64,000 bases of DNA from Cryobacterium soli (GTDB lineage: Bacteria > Actinomycetota > Actinomycetes > Actinomycetales > Microbacteriaceae), in NCBI RefSeq assembly GCF_003611035.1, contig NZ_CP030033.1, positions 2,914,001-2,978,000 of the forward strand, written 5' to 3'. This document shows, in pieces, positions 10,737-19,363 of the stretch. The first letter of the stretch is position 1, and each line of letters begins with the position of its first letter. Both the position numbers and the translations under genes were made by a program. Under the pieces are notes generated by a model, which saw only the letters and a program-made list of their open reading frames with translations, made no database searches and was not told the origin of the DNA.

Positions 10737-12374
10737 GTGGCTGACACAACCATGACCCCGGGCACCGAGGTGTCCCCGAAAGAGGTCGAGGCCCAGGCCG
10801 TGCGCCGGCGCACCTTCGCCGTCATCTCGCACCCCGACGCGGGTAAGTCCACGCTCACCGAGGCGCTGCTGCTGCACGCCCGCGCCATCACCACCGCCGG
10901 CGCCACGCATGGCAAGGCCGGCCGCCGCGGCACCGTCTCCGACTGGATGACCATGGAGCAGGAGCGTGGCATCTCGATCACCTCCGCCGCCATCCAGTTC
11001 GAGTACCGCGACAGCGTGATCAACCTCGTCGACACCCCCGGTCACGCCGACTTCTCCGAGGACACCTTCCGGGTGCTCTCCGCTGTGGATGCCGCCGTCA
11101 TGCTCGTCGACGCCAGCAAGGGCCTCGAGGTGCAGACCATGAAGCTCTTCGAGGTGTGCAAGCAGCGGGGACTGCCCGTCATCACCGTGATCAACAAGTG
11201 GGACCGGCCCGGCTCCGCCGCCCTCGACCTGATGGACGAGATCCGCACCCGCACGGGCCTGATCCCCACCCCGCTCACCTGGCCGGTCGGCATCGCGGGC
11301 GACTTCCGCGGCGTGATCGAACGGGAGAGCAGCGACTTCATCCGCTTCAACCGCACCGCCGGCGGCGCCACCCGCGCCGACTCCGAGCGCACCACCGCCG
11401 ACGAGGCCGCCGCCGCCGAGGGCGACGCCTGGGTTGCCGCCGCCGAGGAGTCCGAACTCCTCGCCGAAGAGGGCCAGAACCACGACGAGGAGTCGTTCCT
11501 CGGCGGCGTCACCACCCCGGTGCTGTTCTCCGCCGCGGTGCTCAACTTCGGTGTGCAGCACATCCTCGACACCCTGGTGGACTTCGCCCCACCCGCCGAG
11601 GCGCGCCTGGACGCCGACGGCGGCCACCGCCCGGTGACCAGCCCGTTCTCTGGCTTCGTCTTCAAGGTGCAGTCCGGAATGAACTCCTCGCACCGCGACT
11701 ACGTCGCCTTCGTGCGGGTCTGCTCCGGCCAGTTCCGCCGTGGCATGGTCGTCACCCACTCCGCCACCGGCCGGCCCTTCGCCACCAAGTACGCCCAGCA
11801 GCTCTTCGGCAAGGACCGCGAGGTGGCCGAGGAAGCCTGGCCCGGCGACATCGTGGGCCTGGTCAACGCATCCGCGCTCCGCGTCGGCGACTCCATCCAC
11901 GAGGGTGTCCCTGCCGTCACCTTCCCACCGCTGCCGATGTTCGCGCCCGCGCACTTCCGCGCCGTGCGCCCCGCCGACACCAGCAAGCACAAGCAGTTCC
12001 GCCGCGGCATCGACCAGCTCGACCACGAGGGCGTCATCCAGGTGATGCGCTCCGACCTCCGCGGCGACCAGGCCCCGGTGCTCGGCGCCGTCGGCCCGAT
12101 GCAGTTCGAGGTCGTCGAAGAGCGGATGTCGCACGACTTCGGCGCCGCCATCCGCAGTGATGTGCTGCCGTACCAGCTGGCCCGCCGCACCGACAAGGAG
12201 AGCGCGGCGATCCTCGGCCACGACCGTCAGGTGGAGGTGCTGCGCCGCAGCGATGGCACCCTGCTGGCCCTGTTCAGCACCCCGTGGCGGCTGCGCAATA
12301 CCGTGCGCGACCACCCGGAGCTGCTGCTCGAAGACCTCGCCGGCGGCGGGCCCATCGACGAGGTGCGCTACTAG
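10737..12374 (+). CDS. prfC: Peptide chain release factor 3
   Basis: 545 aa GTPase of the EF-G superfamily that recycles RF1/RF2 after translation termination. G motifs are visible: SHPDAGKSTLTE (P-loop), RGISITS (switch I), DTPGHADF (G3) and NKWDR (G4). The C-terminal part carries the RF3 domain (MQFEVVEERM). It is slightly longer than the E. coli protein because of an Ala/Glu-rich insertion around residues 205-250. The GTG start at 10737 follows AGGTAGGAA; an in-frame ATG is five codons on. It is divergent from the UvrA-like gene and appears monocistronic. Confidence 0.95.
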   Translation: MADTTMTPGTEVSPKEVEAQAVRRRTFAVISHPDAGKSTLTEALLLHARAITTAGATHGKAGRRGTVSDWMTMEQERGISITSAAIQFEYRDSVINLVDTPGHADFSEDTFRVLSAVDAAVMLVDASKGLEVQTMKLFEVCKQRGLPVITVINKWDRPGSAALDLMDEIRTRTGLIPTPLTWPVGIAGDFRGVIERESSDFIRFNRTAGGATRADSERTTADEAAAAEGDAWVAAAEESELLAEEGQNHDEESFLGGVTTPVLFSAAVLNFGVQHILDTLVDFAPPAEARLDADGGHRPVTSPFSGFVFKVQSGMNSSHRDYVAFVRVCSGQFRRGMVVTHSATGRPFATKYAQQLFGKDREVAEEAWPGDIVGLVNASALRVGDSIHEGVPAVTFPPLPMFAPAHFRAVRPADTSKHKQFRRGIDQLDHEGVIQVMRSDLRGDQAPVLGAVGPMQFEVVEERMSHDFGAAIRSDVLPYQLARRTDKESAAILGHDRQVEVLRRSDGTLLALFSTPWRLRNTVRDHPELLLEDLAGGGPIDEVRY

Positions 12375-12397
12375 CCTCTGCGCCGGGCCGGGCCGGG

Positions 12398-12412
12398 CCG
12401 GATCCAATCCGG
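12398..12412 (+). terminator. Hairpin downstream of prfC
   Basis: CCGGAT-CCA-ATCCGG, 24 nt after the prfC stop, preceded by a GGGCC short tandem run (12384-12400). No T-run follows, so termination is only probable. Confidence 0.45.
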
Positions 12413-12491
12413 TTCCGTCGTGCCGCCGAACTACACTCGAGTACATACATACACATAGAGTTGCCGAGTGGCGATGATAGGGGAGAGTGTC

Positions 12492-12668
12492 ATGAAGTCT
12501 TTTGCCTGCGGTGACGTGGTTCCGGGTTGTGCGGCCAGCTGGGTCAGCACGACCGATGACGAGATTCTTGTTCTCGTGGCCCAGCATGCCGCCACAGCGC
12601 ACGGGATCACGACGGTGACTGACGAGCTGGTCGCGAGCATCACCGACCGGATCGTGACCGTCTCCTGA
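12492..12668 (+). CDS. Small DUF1059 protein
   Basis: 58 aa. It matches the DUF1059 pattern: MKSFACGDVVPGC at the N-terminus, followed by a conserved acidic-histidine helix region (DDEILVLVAQHAATAHG) and ITDELVASI. The two cysteines at 6 and 13 are family hallmarks. The molecular function is unknown. ATG 12492 is chosen because GGGGAGAG lies 6-13 nt upstream and the family starts with this exact N-terminus; a GTG at 12468 would add eight unrelated residues. The EAL-domain gene starts shortly after it. Confidence 0.75.
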   Translation: MKSFACGDVVPGCAASWVSTTDDEILVLVAQHAATAHGITTVTDELVASITDRIVTVS

Positions 12669-12730
12669 CGCACGCCCTGTCCGACGCGGACTGGACCGCC
12701 CTGCTGGACGCCGTCGGCGCCGGAACCGGG

Positions 12731-13765
12731 GTGTCGGCCGCCTTCCAACCGATCGTCGACACCGCCCGCGGCGTCGTGGTGGGGTTCGAGGGCCTGGCCC
12801 GCTTCGAGATGCCCGACGGCGCCGGTGTGGAGGACCTGTTCGCGCGGGCGCGCGCGACGGGCCGTGCCGCGGAGATCGAGGCAGCTTGCCTGCGCGTGAT
12901 CCTCGCCGAACGAGGGACGCTGCCGGCCAATTGCTTCCTCACCGTGAACGTGTCGCCGCCGGTGCTCCGGGCCGAGGTCATCCGCGCGGTCTGGCGGGAG
13001 CACCCCGATCTGCAGGGCGTCTTCGTGGAGCTCACCGAACAATCGTCGATCGAGTCCACCACCGAGCTGGAGCCGGAGCTCGACGCCATCCGTGCCGCCG
13101 GCGGCCTCATCGCCGTGGACGATCTCGGCTCGGGATATGCCGGGTTGTCGCGCCTGCTCGCCTTGAAGCCTGCGCTGATCAAGCTCGACCGGGAACTCAT
13201 CAAGGGCATCGACGCCGACGAGGCGAAGCGTGCCCTCGTGGAGATGATCGGCACCTTCGCGAGCCGAATCGACTCCTGGGTGCTGGCCGAGGGCATCGAG
13301 ACAGCCGCGGAGTACGACACCATCACGGCACTCGGGGTTCCCCTCGCCCAGGGGTACTACCTCGCCCGGCCCGGGCCCGCCTGGCCGGCCCTGGCGACAA
13401 CGGTGCTGCCGGCCAAGGTGTCGAATCCGGTGCCCACCGTGCGCGACCTGCTCGACGTGGCCCCCGCCGTGGCGAGCGTCGCGTTGGCCGCCCAGATCTT
13501 CACCGACGAGCCCGGGGTGCGCACCGTGGTTCTCATCGACCACCACACCCGACCGGTCTCGGTTCTCGACAGCGAGAGCGCCCACCTCGGCATGGCCGTG
13601 GATGCGCTGCGGGTCACCCTCGACACCCCGGTGCGGGATGCCCTGCTCCGGGCGATCACCCGCGACCGGGCCCACCGTTACGATCCGCTGATCGTCACCG
13701 ACAACGCCGGCCGCTACGCCGGCATCGTGCGTCTGGAACGGCTGGTCACCACCGCGGTTCGGTGA
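12731..13765 (+). CDS. EAL-domain protein with C-terminal CBS-like sensor region
   Basis: 344 aa. Residues about 5-220 form a c-di-GMP phosphodiesterase fold. The motifs are FEGLARF (EAL variant EGL), NVSPP, ELTEQ, DDLGSGYAGL, IKLDRELI, LAEGIET and QGYYLARP; metal and catalytic Glu, Asn, Asp-Asp, Lys and Gln positions are retained, so hydrolysis of c-di-GMP is plausible. The last ~110 residues (from VPTVRDLLD to LIVTDNAGRYAGIVRLE) resemble the CBS-like module attached to some EAL proteins. The start is uncertain: GTG 12731 lies almost on the first EAL strand, and the same frame reads like protein (LTHALSDADWTALLDAV) back to the DUF1059 stop, so translation may begin at a rare codon near 12665. 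Confidence 0.82.
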   Translation: MSAAFQPIVDTARGVVVGFEGLARFEMPDGAGVEDLFARARATGRAAEIEAACLRVILAERGTLPANCFLTVNVSPPVLRAEVIRAVWREHPDLQGVFVELTEQSSIESTTELEPELDAIRAAGGLIAVDDLGSGYAGLSRLLALKPALIKLDRELIKGIDADEAKRALVEMIGTFASRIDSWVLAEGIETAAEYDTITALGVPLAQGYYLARPGPAWPALATTVLPAKVSNPVPTVRDLLDVAPAVASVALAAQIFTDEPGVRTVVLIDHHTRPVSVLDSESAHLGMAVDALRVTLDTPVRDALLRAITRDRAHRYDPLIVTDNAGRYAGIVRLERLVTTAVR

Positions 13766-13784
13766 CCGGTCCCTCAGCCGCGGC

Positions 13785-13790
13785 TAGGGT
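13785..13790 (+). promoter_or_regulatory. -10 box for a leaderless transcript
   Basis: TAGGGT ends exactly 7 nt before the GTG at 13797, so transcription would start on the start codon. The gene has no ribosome binding site. Confidence 0.5.
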
Positions 13791-13796
13791 ATCGAT

Positions 13797-14291
13797 GTGA
13801 CCACTGATCGGCGCACGGCCCTGAGGCGCAGGTATCTGAATCTCGGTCTGGGTGAACTGGCCGCGTGCCTCGTTTTCACCGTGGTGGCCGGCGCCATGGT
13901 GGTTCCCCGGCTGGAGTCCGCCGGGGACACGGCCGCTGTGTGGTCGGCGCTGCTCCCGCTGCTCGTGGTTCTCGCGCAGGCCGGCGCCTATTGGCTCCTG
14001 GCCTTCAGCTGGGTCGAACGGGCGGCGATGCCCGCTTCGCTCGCGGCCGTGAACCGGGCATTCCGCATGCTGGATGTGCTGCTGCTGGCGGTCGGCCTCG
14101 TCGGCGTAGTGATCTGGTGGCCGGAGAACATCGCCGTCGCCGTGCTCATAGTGGCCGTGTGGGCATTCGGGGCGGTGGAATACCTCAACTACTTCGTCGT
14201 GCGCCTGGCCTACCCCGCCACACGCTGGCTCACCTCGGTGCGCCGCGCGCAGACGCCCCGACTGGTGCTGGACCTGCGGGATTCGGCCTAG
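13797..14291 (+). CDS. Four-helix membrane protein of unknown function
   Basis: 164 aa. Four hydrophobic helices are evident: LAACLVFTVVAGAMVVP, LLPLLVVLAQAGAYWLLAF, MLDVLLLAVGLVGVVIWW and IAVAVLIVAVWAFGAVEYL, with a basic N-terminus and a basic C-terminal tail. I do not recognise a domain with certainty. It stands alone, convergent to the SRPBCC gene 11 nt downstream. The GTG start is supported by a -10 hexamer 7 nt upstream (leaderless). No enzymatic residues stand out. Confidence 0.72.
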   Translation: MTTDRRTALRRRYLNLGLGELAACLVFTVVAGAMVVPRLESAGDTAAVWSALLPLLVVLAQAGAYWLLAFSWVERAAMPASLAAVNRAFRMLDVLLLAVGLVGVVIWWPENIAVAVLIVAVWAFGAVEYLNYFVVRLAYPATRWLTSVRRAQTPRLVLDLRDSA

Positions 14292-14302
14292 CCGCGCCCG
14301 GG

Positions 14303-14743
14303 TCAGTCGCGGCCGGACAGCAGGAGGTCCAGGCTGTCGAAGAACTCGTTGTAGCCGACCAGGGTCTGAGCCAACTGCTCGGTGGTGAGGTCGTCCCGGG
14401 GTTGGGTGAGCCGCATCTCGGTGCCGCCTTCGGCCGGCGCAAAGGTCACCACGACGGGTTCCACGGTGTCGGTTGCCGGGTCGTCGTCCATGGTGAAGGC
14501 CAGGAGGTGCGGTGGCTCGACCTCGGTGTAGCGGCCGTGCCATTGGATGGCGGTGCCGTCGGGAACCCGCATCTCGGCAGTCCAGAGTCCGCCCACCCGC
14601 ACGTCCATCGACACGGTTTCCGGGGGAACCTCGACGGCCGGGCCGCCGAACCACACGGCGAACTGCTCGGGCTTGGTCCAGGCGGCGAACACGCGCTCGG
14701 GCGGCGCCGCGATGGTGCGGGTGATGGTCAATCCGACGCTCAT
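14303..14743 (-). CDS. SRPBCC/AHSA1-domain protein
   Basis: 146 aa START-like fold of the AHSA1 type. The typical opening TRTIAAPPERVFAAWTKPEQFAVWFG and the ending ETLVGYNEFFDSLD-like helix are present. These proteins make a hydrophobic cavity that binds small ligands; specific function unknown. Strong GAGGAGG ribosome site upstream of ATG 14743. It is not obviously operonic: the modC gene lies 84 nt further on and is on the same strand but upstream. Confidence 0.82.
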   Translation of the reverse strand: MSVGLTITRTIAAPPERVFAAWTKPEQFAVWFGGPAVEVPPETVSMDVRVGGLWTAEMRVPDGTAIQWHGRYTEVEPPHLLAFTMDDDPATDTVEPVVVTFAPAEGGTEMRLTQPRDDLTTEQLAQTLVGYNEFFDSLDLLLSGRD

Positions 14744-14827
14744 GAGCGGCCTCCTCAGTCGGCGACGCGTTTCGCCACGACAATAGCGCGCCTGCGCGCG
14801 CCGGTGTGGTCGGCAGGGTCAGGTGTC

Positions 14828-15910
14828 TCAGCTGCCGCCCGAACCCTCGGCGCGGACGCTGGGGTAGAGCGTGCCCGCGCTCGCCGGAAAAAAGAACCAG
14901 ACCGGGGAGCCGACGGCCGGGTCGAGCCGGGCCGCCTGCTGTGGGCTGACATCCGCGGCCAGCACGGAGCTGCGGACTCGCACGACGTCGCCGCGGGGTT
15001 CGAGGTCGATCATGCGCGCGCACACCCGGGTGACGTTCGGGTCGGTGGGCTGCTCGACGGTCACCGTGACCGCGGCGGGACGAACCGCGAGTGACAGCAG
15101 GGCGCCCTCTGGCGCGGTCCCGTCGGCGGCGAGGGTGATCTCGTCGCCCTCCGCAGTCAGGAGGGTGTGACCGCGACGGATGCCGGTGACCAGGTTGACC
15201 CCGGCCAGCCCGGCCGCGAAGGCGCCCCGGGGAAGGTCGAAGACCTCGGCGGGGGTGCCCTGGTCGCTGATCCGGCCGTTCTCCACGATGACCACCCGGT
15301 CGGCGAGCGTGTACGCGTCGAGCACATCGTGCGTCACGATGACGGCGCTGCGATCGACAAGCACGCGGCGCAGCATCCGCCGCACCGCGGGCGCCACCGA
15401 GACGTCGAGGGCGGCCAGCGGTTCGTCGAGCAGGAGCAGGCCGGGGTCGGAGGCCAGGGCGCGGGCCACCGCGATGCGTTGCGCCTGCCCGCCGGACAGC
15501 TCGGCCGGGCGGCGCGCCGCGAGCGGTTCGGCATCCACTTCGCCGAGCCAGCGGGCGGCCGTCTCGCGGGCGCTGGCCGCCCCGGCGCCGGCGCTGCGCG
15601 GGCCGAACGCGACGTTGTCGAGCACGCTGAGGTGCGGAAAGAGCAGGGGCTCCTGGGCGAGGAGGGAGACGCCGCGCTGATGCGCCGGCCGCCAGATACC
15701 GCGGCCCGGCCCGGCCGGCAGGTCGAACAGCACCGTGCCGTCCAGCTCGCTCCGCCCGCTGTCGGGCCTGATCAGGCCGGCGATCGCGCCGAGCAGGGTG
15801 GACTTGCCGGCGCCGTTCGGGCCGAGGACCGCGACCGTCTCGCCGGCCGCCACGGTGAGGTGCAGGCGCACATCCCGCTCGGCGACATGCACGTAGACGG
15901 AGAAGCTCAC
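14828..15910 (-). CDS. modC: Molybdate ABC transporter ATP-binding protein
   Basis: 360 aa. ABC ATPase with Walker [12 protein letters not shown]-loop in the [12 protein letters not shown] segment, signature LSGGQAQR and Walker [12 protein letters not shown], then a switch His in VTHDVLDA. The C-terminal ~110 residues form the TOBE/Mop-type domain expected of ModC. It powers molybdate uptake with ModB. The start overlaps the modB stop by 4 nt (ATGA), consistent with coupling. It is the last gene of a four-gene operon. Confidence 0.92.
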   Translation of the reverse strand: MSFSVYVHVAERDVRLHLTVAAGETVAVLGPNGAGKSTLLGAIAGLIRPDSGRSELDGTVLFDLPAGPGRGIWRPAHQRGVSLLAQEPLLFPHLSVLDNVAFGPRSAGAGAASARETAARWLGEVDAEPLAARRPAELSGGQAQRIAVARALASDPGLLLLDEPLAALDVSVAPAVRRMLRRVLVDRSAVIVTHDVLDAYTLADRVVIVENGRISDQGTPAEVFDLPRGAFAAGLAGVNLVTGIRRGHTLLTAEGDEITLAADGTAPEGALLSLAVRPAAVTVTVEQPTDPNVTRVCARMIDLEPRGDVVRVRSSVLAADVSPQQAARLDPAVGSPVWFFFPASAGTLYPSVRAEGSGGS

Positions 15911-16725
15911 GAGGGCACCCGAGCCGGCCGCACGGCGGGCACACCCACGCGGTGGGCCAGGCTCACGATCACGATCGCCACGAGCACCAGCACGAGCGAG
16001 AGGGCCACCGCGGTGTCGGGGTCGGTCTCGCGCTGCAGGTAGATCTCCAGCGGCAGGGTGCGGGTGGTGCCCTGCAGGCTGCCGGCGAAGGTGAGGGTGG
16101 CGCCGAACTCGCCGAGCGCGCGGGCGAACGACAGCACGGCGCCGGAGATGACGGCCGGCACGACGAGCGGCAGGGTGATGCGCCGCAACACCGTCGTGGG
16201 GCTCGCGCCGAGGGTGGCGCCGACGGCCTCGTAACGAGTGCCCACCGTGCGCAACGCGCCTTCGAGGCTGAGCACCAGGAAGGGCAGGGCCACAAAGGTC
16301 TGCGCGATGACGACGGCCGTGGTCGAGAAGGCGATCTCGATGCCGAGTGCCTGGAAGGTCTGGCCCATCAGGCCCCGGCGGCCGAAGGTGTAGAGCAGGG
16401 CGATGCCGCCCACCACCGGCGGGAGCACAAGCGGCAGCAGTACCAGCGAGCGGAGTACCTTCTGACCCCAGAAGTCGGTGCGGGCCAGCACGAGGGCCAT
16501 GGGTACGCCGAAGAGCACGCAGAGCGCCGTGGCCGCGAGCGAGGTGCGCAGGCTGAGCAGCAGCGCGGCGACCGAGGACTCCGAGGTGATCAACGGAACA
16601 AATTCCGCCCAGTTGACCCGCAGCACCATCGCCGCCAGGGGCAGCAGCACAAATGCCGCGCCGACGACGGCGACGGCGGCGACCCAGGCAGGGACGCCGG
16701 AATACTGTTTCGCTGCCGGGCTCAT
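15907..16725 (-). CDS. modB: Molybdate ABC transporter permease
   Basis: 272 aa, about six membrane helices. The EAA loop reads [19 protein letters not shown], and [19 protein letters not shown] is the conserved ModB/CysT signature segment. It forms the molybdate channel. ATG 16725 ([14 protein letters not shown]) is chosen over longer in-frame upstream options because it sits 4 nt after the modA stop and directly precedes the first helix. Confidence 0.93.
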   Translation of the reverse strand: MSPAAKQYSGVPAWVAAVAVVGAAFVLLPLAAMVLRVNWAEFVPLITSESSVAALLLSLRTSLAATALCVLFGVPMALVLARTDFWGQKVLRSLVLLPLVLPPVVGGIALLYTFGRRGLMGQTFQALGIEIAFSTTAVVIAQTFVALPFLVLSLEGALRTVGTRYEAVGATLGASPTTVLRRITLPLVVPAVISGAVLSFARALGEFGATLTFAGSLQGTTRTLPLEIYLQRETDPDTAVALSLVLVLVAIVIVSLAHRVGVPAVRPARVPS

Positions 16726-16729
16726 GCGG

Positions 16730-17527
16730 CTACGGGGCCCCGAACCCGGCGGCCGCCAGCACGCGCTGACCGGCGCTACCGGTGACGTAGTCGATGAAGG
16801 CCTGGGCCAGAGCGGCTGCGGCAGAGTCCTCAAGCGCCACGATCGGGTAGGTGTTCACGGCCTCACCGGACTCGGCGAACTCGATGCCCTCGACGGCGTC
16901 ACCCGCCGCCTGGACATCCGTGACATAGACGAGGCCGGCATCCGCCTGGCCGGAGGTGATCTTGCCGAGCACATCGGTGACCGACGACTCTTCGCTCACC
17001 GGCGTGAGGTTCACTCCGGCCGCCGTCGCCACGGCGGCGGTGGCGGCGCCGCACGGTACCTCGGGGGCGCACACCACGAGTTGGAGGCCGGGGGAGGCCA
17101 GGTCGGCGAAGTCGGTGATGCCGGCGGGGTTGCCCGGCGGCACGGCGATCTCGAGCACATTGGTGGCGAAGTCGACGGGGCCGGTCTGCTGGAGGCCGGC
17201 ATCCGTGAGCTTGGTCATGTTCTTGGTGTCGGCGGAGGCGAACACGTCGGCCGGGGCGCCCTCGGTGATCTGGGTGACGAGGTCGGAGGAGCCGGCGAAG
17301 GTGAGCGCCACGGTGGTGCCGGGGTGCTCGGCCTCGAAAGCGTCGGCGAGTTCGGTGAACGTGGCAGTGAGCGAGGCCGCGGCGAACACCGTGATGCTGC
17401 CCTCGAGGCCGTCGGCCGAGGATGTGGGGGCCGTCCCGGCGGGTGCAGCGCAACCCGTGAGACCGGCGGCGAGGATGCCGAACGCGGCCAGCAGAGCGAA
17501 TGGACGGAGGCGACGTGTGCCGGTCAC
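16730..17527 (-). CDS. modA: Molybdate-binding periplasmic lipoprotein
   Basis: 265 aa. Lipoprotein signal with lipobox LTGCA, then the ModA start [20 protein letters not shown]. The oxyanion-contact segments [11 protein letters not shown] and the [11 protein letters not shown] block are typical. It captures molybdate or tungstate for ModBC. The GTG at 17527 overlaps the stop of the upstream regulator (GTGA), so the pair is translationally coupled. Confidence 0.93.
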   Translation of the reverse strand: MTGTRRLRPFALLAAFGILAAGLTGCAAPAGTAPTSSADGLEGSITVFAAASLTATFTELADAFEAEHPGTTVALTFAGSSDLVTQITEGAPADVFASADTKNMTKLTDAGLQQTGPVDFATNVLEIAVPPGNPAGITDFADLASPGLQLVVCAPEVPCGAATAAVATAAGVNLTPVSEESSVTDVLGKITSGQADAGLVYVTDVQAAGDAVEGIEFAESGEAVNTYPIVALEDSAAAALAQAFIDYVTGSAGQRVLAAAGFGAP

Positions 17528-17928
17528 GATTTGCCCGCCGGGGTCTCGACGATGACTGTGGTGGCCTTGACGACGGCGATGGCCACCGAGCCGAGTTCGA
17601 GGCCGAGCTCGCGCACGGCCTCGCTGCTCATCAGCGACACCACCCGGTGCGGACCGCACTGGATCTCGACCTGCGCCATGACGGTATCCATGACGATGTC
17701 GGTCACCAGGCCGACGAAACGGTTGCGGGCTGAGCGGCCGATCCCGGACGGGTCGTCGGGCAGCACCGCGTTCTGACGGGCCAGCCGGGCCAGCGCGAGG
17801 CCGTCGACGACAGTGCGGGAGGAGGCATCCTTCGAGCTGGGCAGGGTGCCGTTGTCGATCCAACGCCGCACGGTGTCGTCGCTGACGCTGAGGAACGCGG
17901 CGGCGTCTTTGATCCGTATCTGAGGCAT
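17524..17928 (-). CDS. Molybdate-responsive HTH/TOBE regulator
   Basis: 134 aa. Residues 1-50 form a MerR/excisionase-type helix-turn-helix (IKDAAAFLSVSDDTVRRWI), and residues about 65-130 form a single TOBE/Mop domain (SARNRFVGLVTDIVMD ... VEIQCGPHRVVSLMSSEAV) that binds molybdate. It is a compact alternative to ModE and leads the modABC operon, so it probably represses or activates it in response to molybdate. A palindrome 13 nt upstream of its start is the likely operator. Confidence 0.87.
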   Translation of the reverse strand: MPQIRIKDAAAFLSVSDDTVRRWIDNGTLPSSKDASSRTVVDGLALARLARQNAVLPDDPSGIGRSARNRFVGLVTDIVMDTVMAQVEIQCGPHRVVSLMSSEAVRELGLELGSVAIAVVKATTVIVETPAGKS

Positions 17929-17935
17929 GAAACGT

Positions 17936-17960
17936 ACTCTATATCCGTTTTCACGGAAAT
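17936..17960 (-). promoter_or_regulatory. mod operon promoter and operator
   Basis: On the minus strand TAGAGT (17936-17941) makes a -10 box 8 nt before the regulator start. It abuts the palindrome 17941-17960 (ATATCCGT-TTTC-ACGGAAAT on the plus strand, one mismatch), which would cover the promoter spacer; repression by the molybdate regulator is the simplest reading. Confidence 0.55.
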
Positions 17961-17985
17961 GAACTCGCGTGGGGGCGCAGCGACC

Positions 17986-18984
17986 TCAGCGTTGACGGCG
18001 TCGTCGTCGTGGCACGACGTCGTCGATTGCCGGGGCGAGGTCGGGCCAGGCGAAGGTGTACCCGGCGGCGAGCAGGAGTTCCGGCTGCACCCAGCGACTC
18101 TTCAACACCAGCTCGGGTTCGGTGCGGAGCAGCCACATGGCAGGCTCGAGCATCCAGCGGAATGCCGGCAGGCCAATCGGGGCCCCCACCGCGCGGCGCA
18201 GCGTGGCCATGAGCGTGCGATTGTCGCTCGCGTGCGGCGCGGCCAGGTTGACCGGCCCGGCGATCTCTGGGTGGGCGACGATGAACGCGATGGCGCCGAT
18301 CACATCGTCGATGTGGATCCAGCTGAAACGTTGCCGCCCGCGGGAGCGGTGGGACGGAGCCCTGCGGTCGCCGGAGGGATGGGCGCCGATGCCGCGGTAG
18401 CGCCGGTGCGGGAACCACCGGCCGTCGAACTGAGGCCCGCCCAGCCCGGCCCTGGCCAGGCGTTCGAGGATCGCGGTGGCGGGGCCGTCGCCGAGCACGA
18501 TCGCCATCCGGAGCGCCACCCGCCGGGTCTGGGGCAGGTCGCCGGCGAAGAACTCGCGCTCCCAGTCGCGGGCGATGTCCACCGAGAAGCCCGAGCCGAT
18601 CTCCCCGGTGGTCTCGGTCATCGGGCGGTCCAACGCGTATCGGTAGATGGTCGCCGTGCTCGCGTTCAGCCACAGCCGTGGCGGCCGCTCGCTCGCCGCG
18701 ACAGCCTCGTGGAGCTTTCTGGTGGTGCCGACCCGGGAGCGCAGGATCTCGGCGCGATTGGCATCCGTGTACCGGCAGTTCACGATCTTTCCGGCCAGGT
18801 TCACCATGAGATCGGCGCCGTCGACCAGTGACAGCACGGCGTCGTCGTCGTCCCACCTCGCGTCGGGACCGGAGCGGCCGATGCAGGCGACCTGGTACCC
18901 CTGGTCGCGGAGCTCGCGAACGAGCCTCTGGCCGATGAATCCGGATGCCCCGGCTACCACTGCGCGTTTTCTCGTGTCCCCCAC
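17986..18984 (-). CDS. SDR39U1/TIGR01777-type NAD-dependent epimerase
   Basis: 332 aa. Rossmann loop GASGFIGQRLV at the N-terminus, VNLAGKIVNCRYT (family signature), and a C-terminal DUF1731-like end (LKSRWVQPELLLAAGYTFAWPDL). The cofactor is probably NAD(P); substrate unknown. An Arg-rich stretch around 205-225 (RGIGAHPSGDRRAPSHRSRG) inserts into the usual GxGxH region and may be strain-specific. GTG start at 18984 with no ribosome site but a -10 box 7 nt upstream. Confidence 0.85.
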   Translation of the reverse strand: MGDTRKRAVVAGASGFIGQRLVRELRDQGYQVACIGRSGPDARWDDDDAVLSLVDGADLMVNLAGKIVNCRYTDANRAEILRSRVGTTRKLHEAVAASERPPRLWLNASTATIYRYALDRPMTETTGEIGSGFSVDIARDWEREFFAGDLPQTRRVALRMAIVLGDGPATAILERLARAGLGGPQFDGRWFPHRRYRGIGAHPSGDRRAPSHRSRGRQRFSWIHIDDVIGAIAFIVAHPEIAGPVNLAAPHASDNRTLMATLRRAVGAPIGLPAFRWMLEPAMWLLRTEPELVLKSRWVQPELLLAAGYTFAWPDLAPAIDDVVPRRRRRQR

Positions 18985-18990
18985 GGGCTC

Positions 18991-18996
18991 AGCTTA
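18991..18996 (-). promoter_or_regulatory. -10 box for the epimerase gene (leaderless)
   Basis: TAAGCT on the minus strand ends 7 nt before the GTG at 18984, the same spacing seen in other leaderless genes here. Confidence 0.5.
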
Positions 18997-19070
18997 CGAG
19001 GTGCGGCACGGGGCGCGAGCGTCTGACCGGGGGCTTTCTCTCCCTGGCATCTTGTGCAAATACAAACAGA

Positions 19071-19088
19071 TGTAGTAAATTTACTACA
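19071..19088. promoter_or_regulatory. Perfect 18-bp palindromic operator overlapping a start codon
   Basis: TGTAGTAAA-TTTACTACA; its last base is the A of the ATG at 19088. TAAATT inside it (19076-19081) is a -10 box ending 7 nt before the ATG. A repressor bound here, most likely the XRE protein itself, would block both promoter and start. Confidence 0.8.
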
Positions 19089-19363
19089 TGAAGAAGCAAG
19101 TGCAGGATGAGCAGCCTCAGTTCTACACGCGGCTGCCCGTGCTGCGCGCCGAGCGCGGCATGAGTCGCAAAGAGCTCGCCGAGTTGGCCGGGGTGCACTA
19201 CCAAACCATCGGCTACCTCGAGCGCGGGGAGTACAGCCCGAGCCTGGTGCTCGCGCTGCGCATTGCCGCGGCACTGGGGGTTCCGCTCGATGCCGTCTTC
19301 TCGCTGACCCCGTTCGCCAGCATGGCCGACCAGCTCTACAACACCGAAGGAGAACGCCGATGA
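19088..19363 (+). CDS. XRE-family transcriptional regulator
   Basis: 91 aa. The helix-turn-helix is LPVLRAERGMSRKELAELAG followed by VHYQTIGYLERGEYSPSLVLALRIAAAL, typical of YozG-like XRE proteins controlling a membrane partner. The ATG at 19088 is contained in a palindrome and has no ribosome site, so the mRNA is probably leaderless and the gene autoregulated. It overlaps the next gene by 4 nt (ATGA). Confidence 0.88.
   Translation: MKKQVQDEQPQFYTRLPVLRAERGMSRKELAELAGVHYQTIGYLERGEYSPSLVLALRIAAALGVPLDAVFSLTPFASMADQLYNTEGERR

Noticed and set aside
12440..12460. TACATACATACACATA run as a promoter or repeat element
   Set aside because: Too short and low in complexity; it sits before the DUF1059 gene but fits no -35/-10 spacing.
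10713..12602. A 629-residue minus-strand frame opposite prfC
   Set aside because: Composition is Gly/Val/Glu-biased as expected from the complement of a real gene, and prfC motifs are unambiguous on the other strand.
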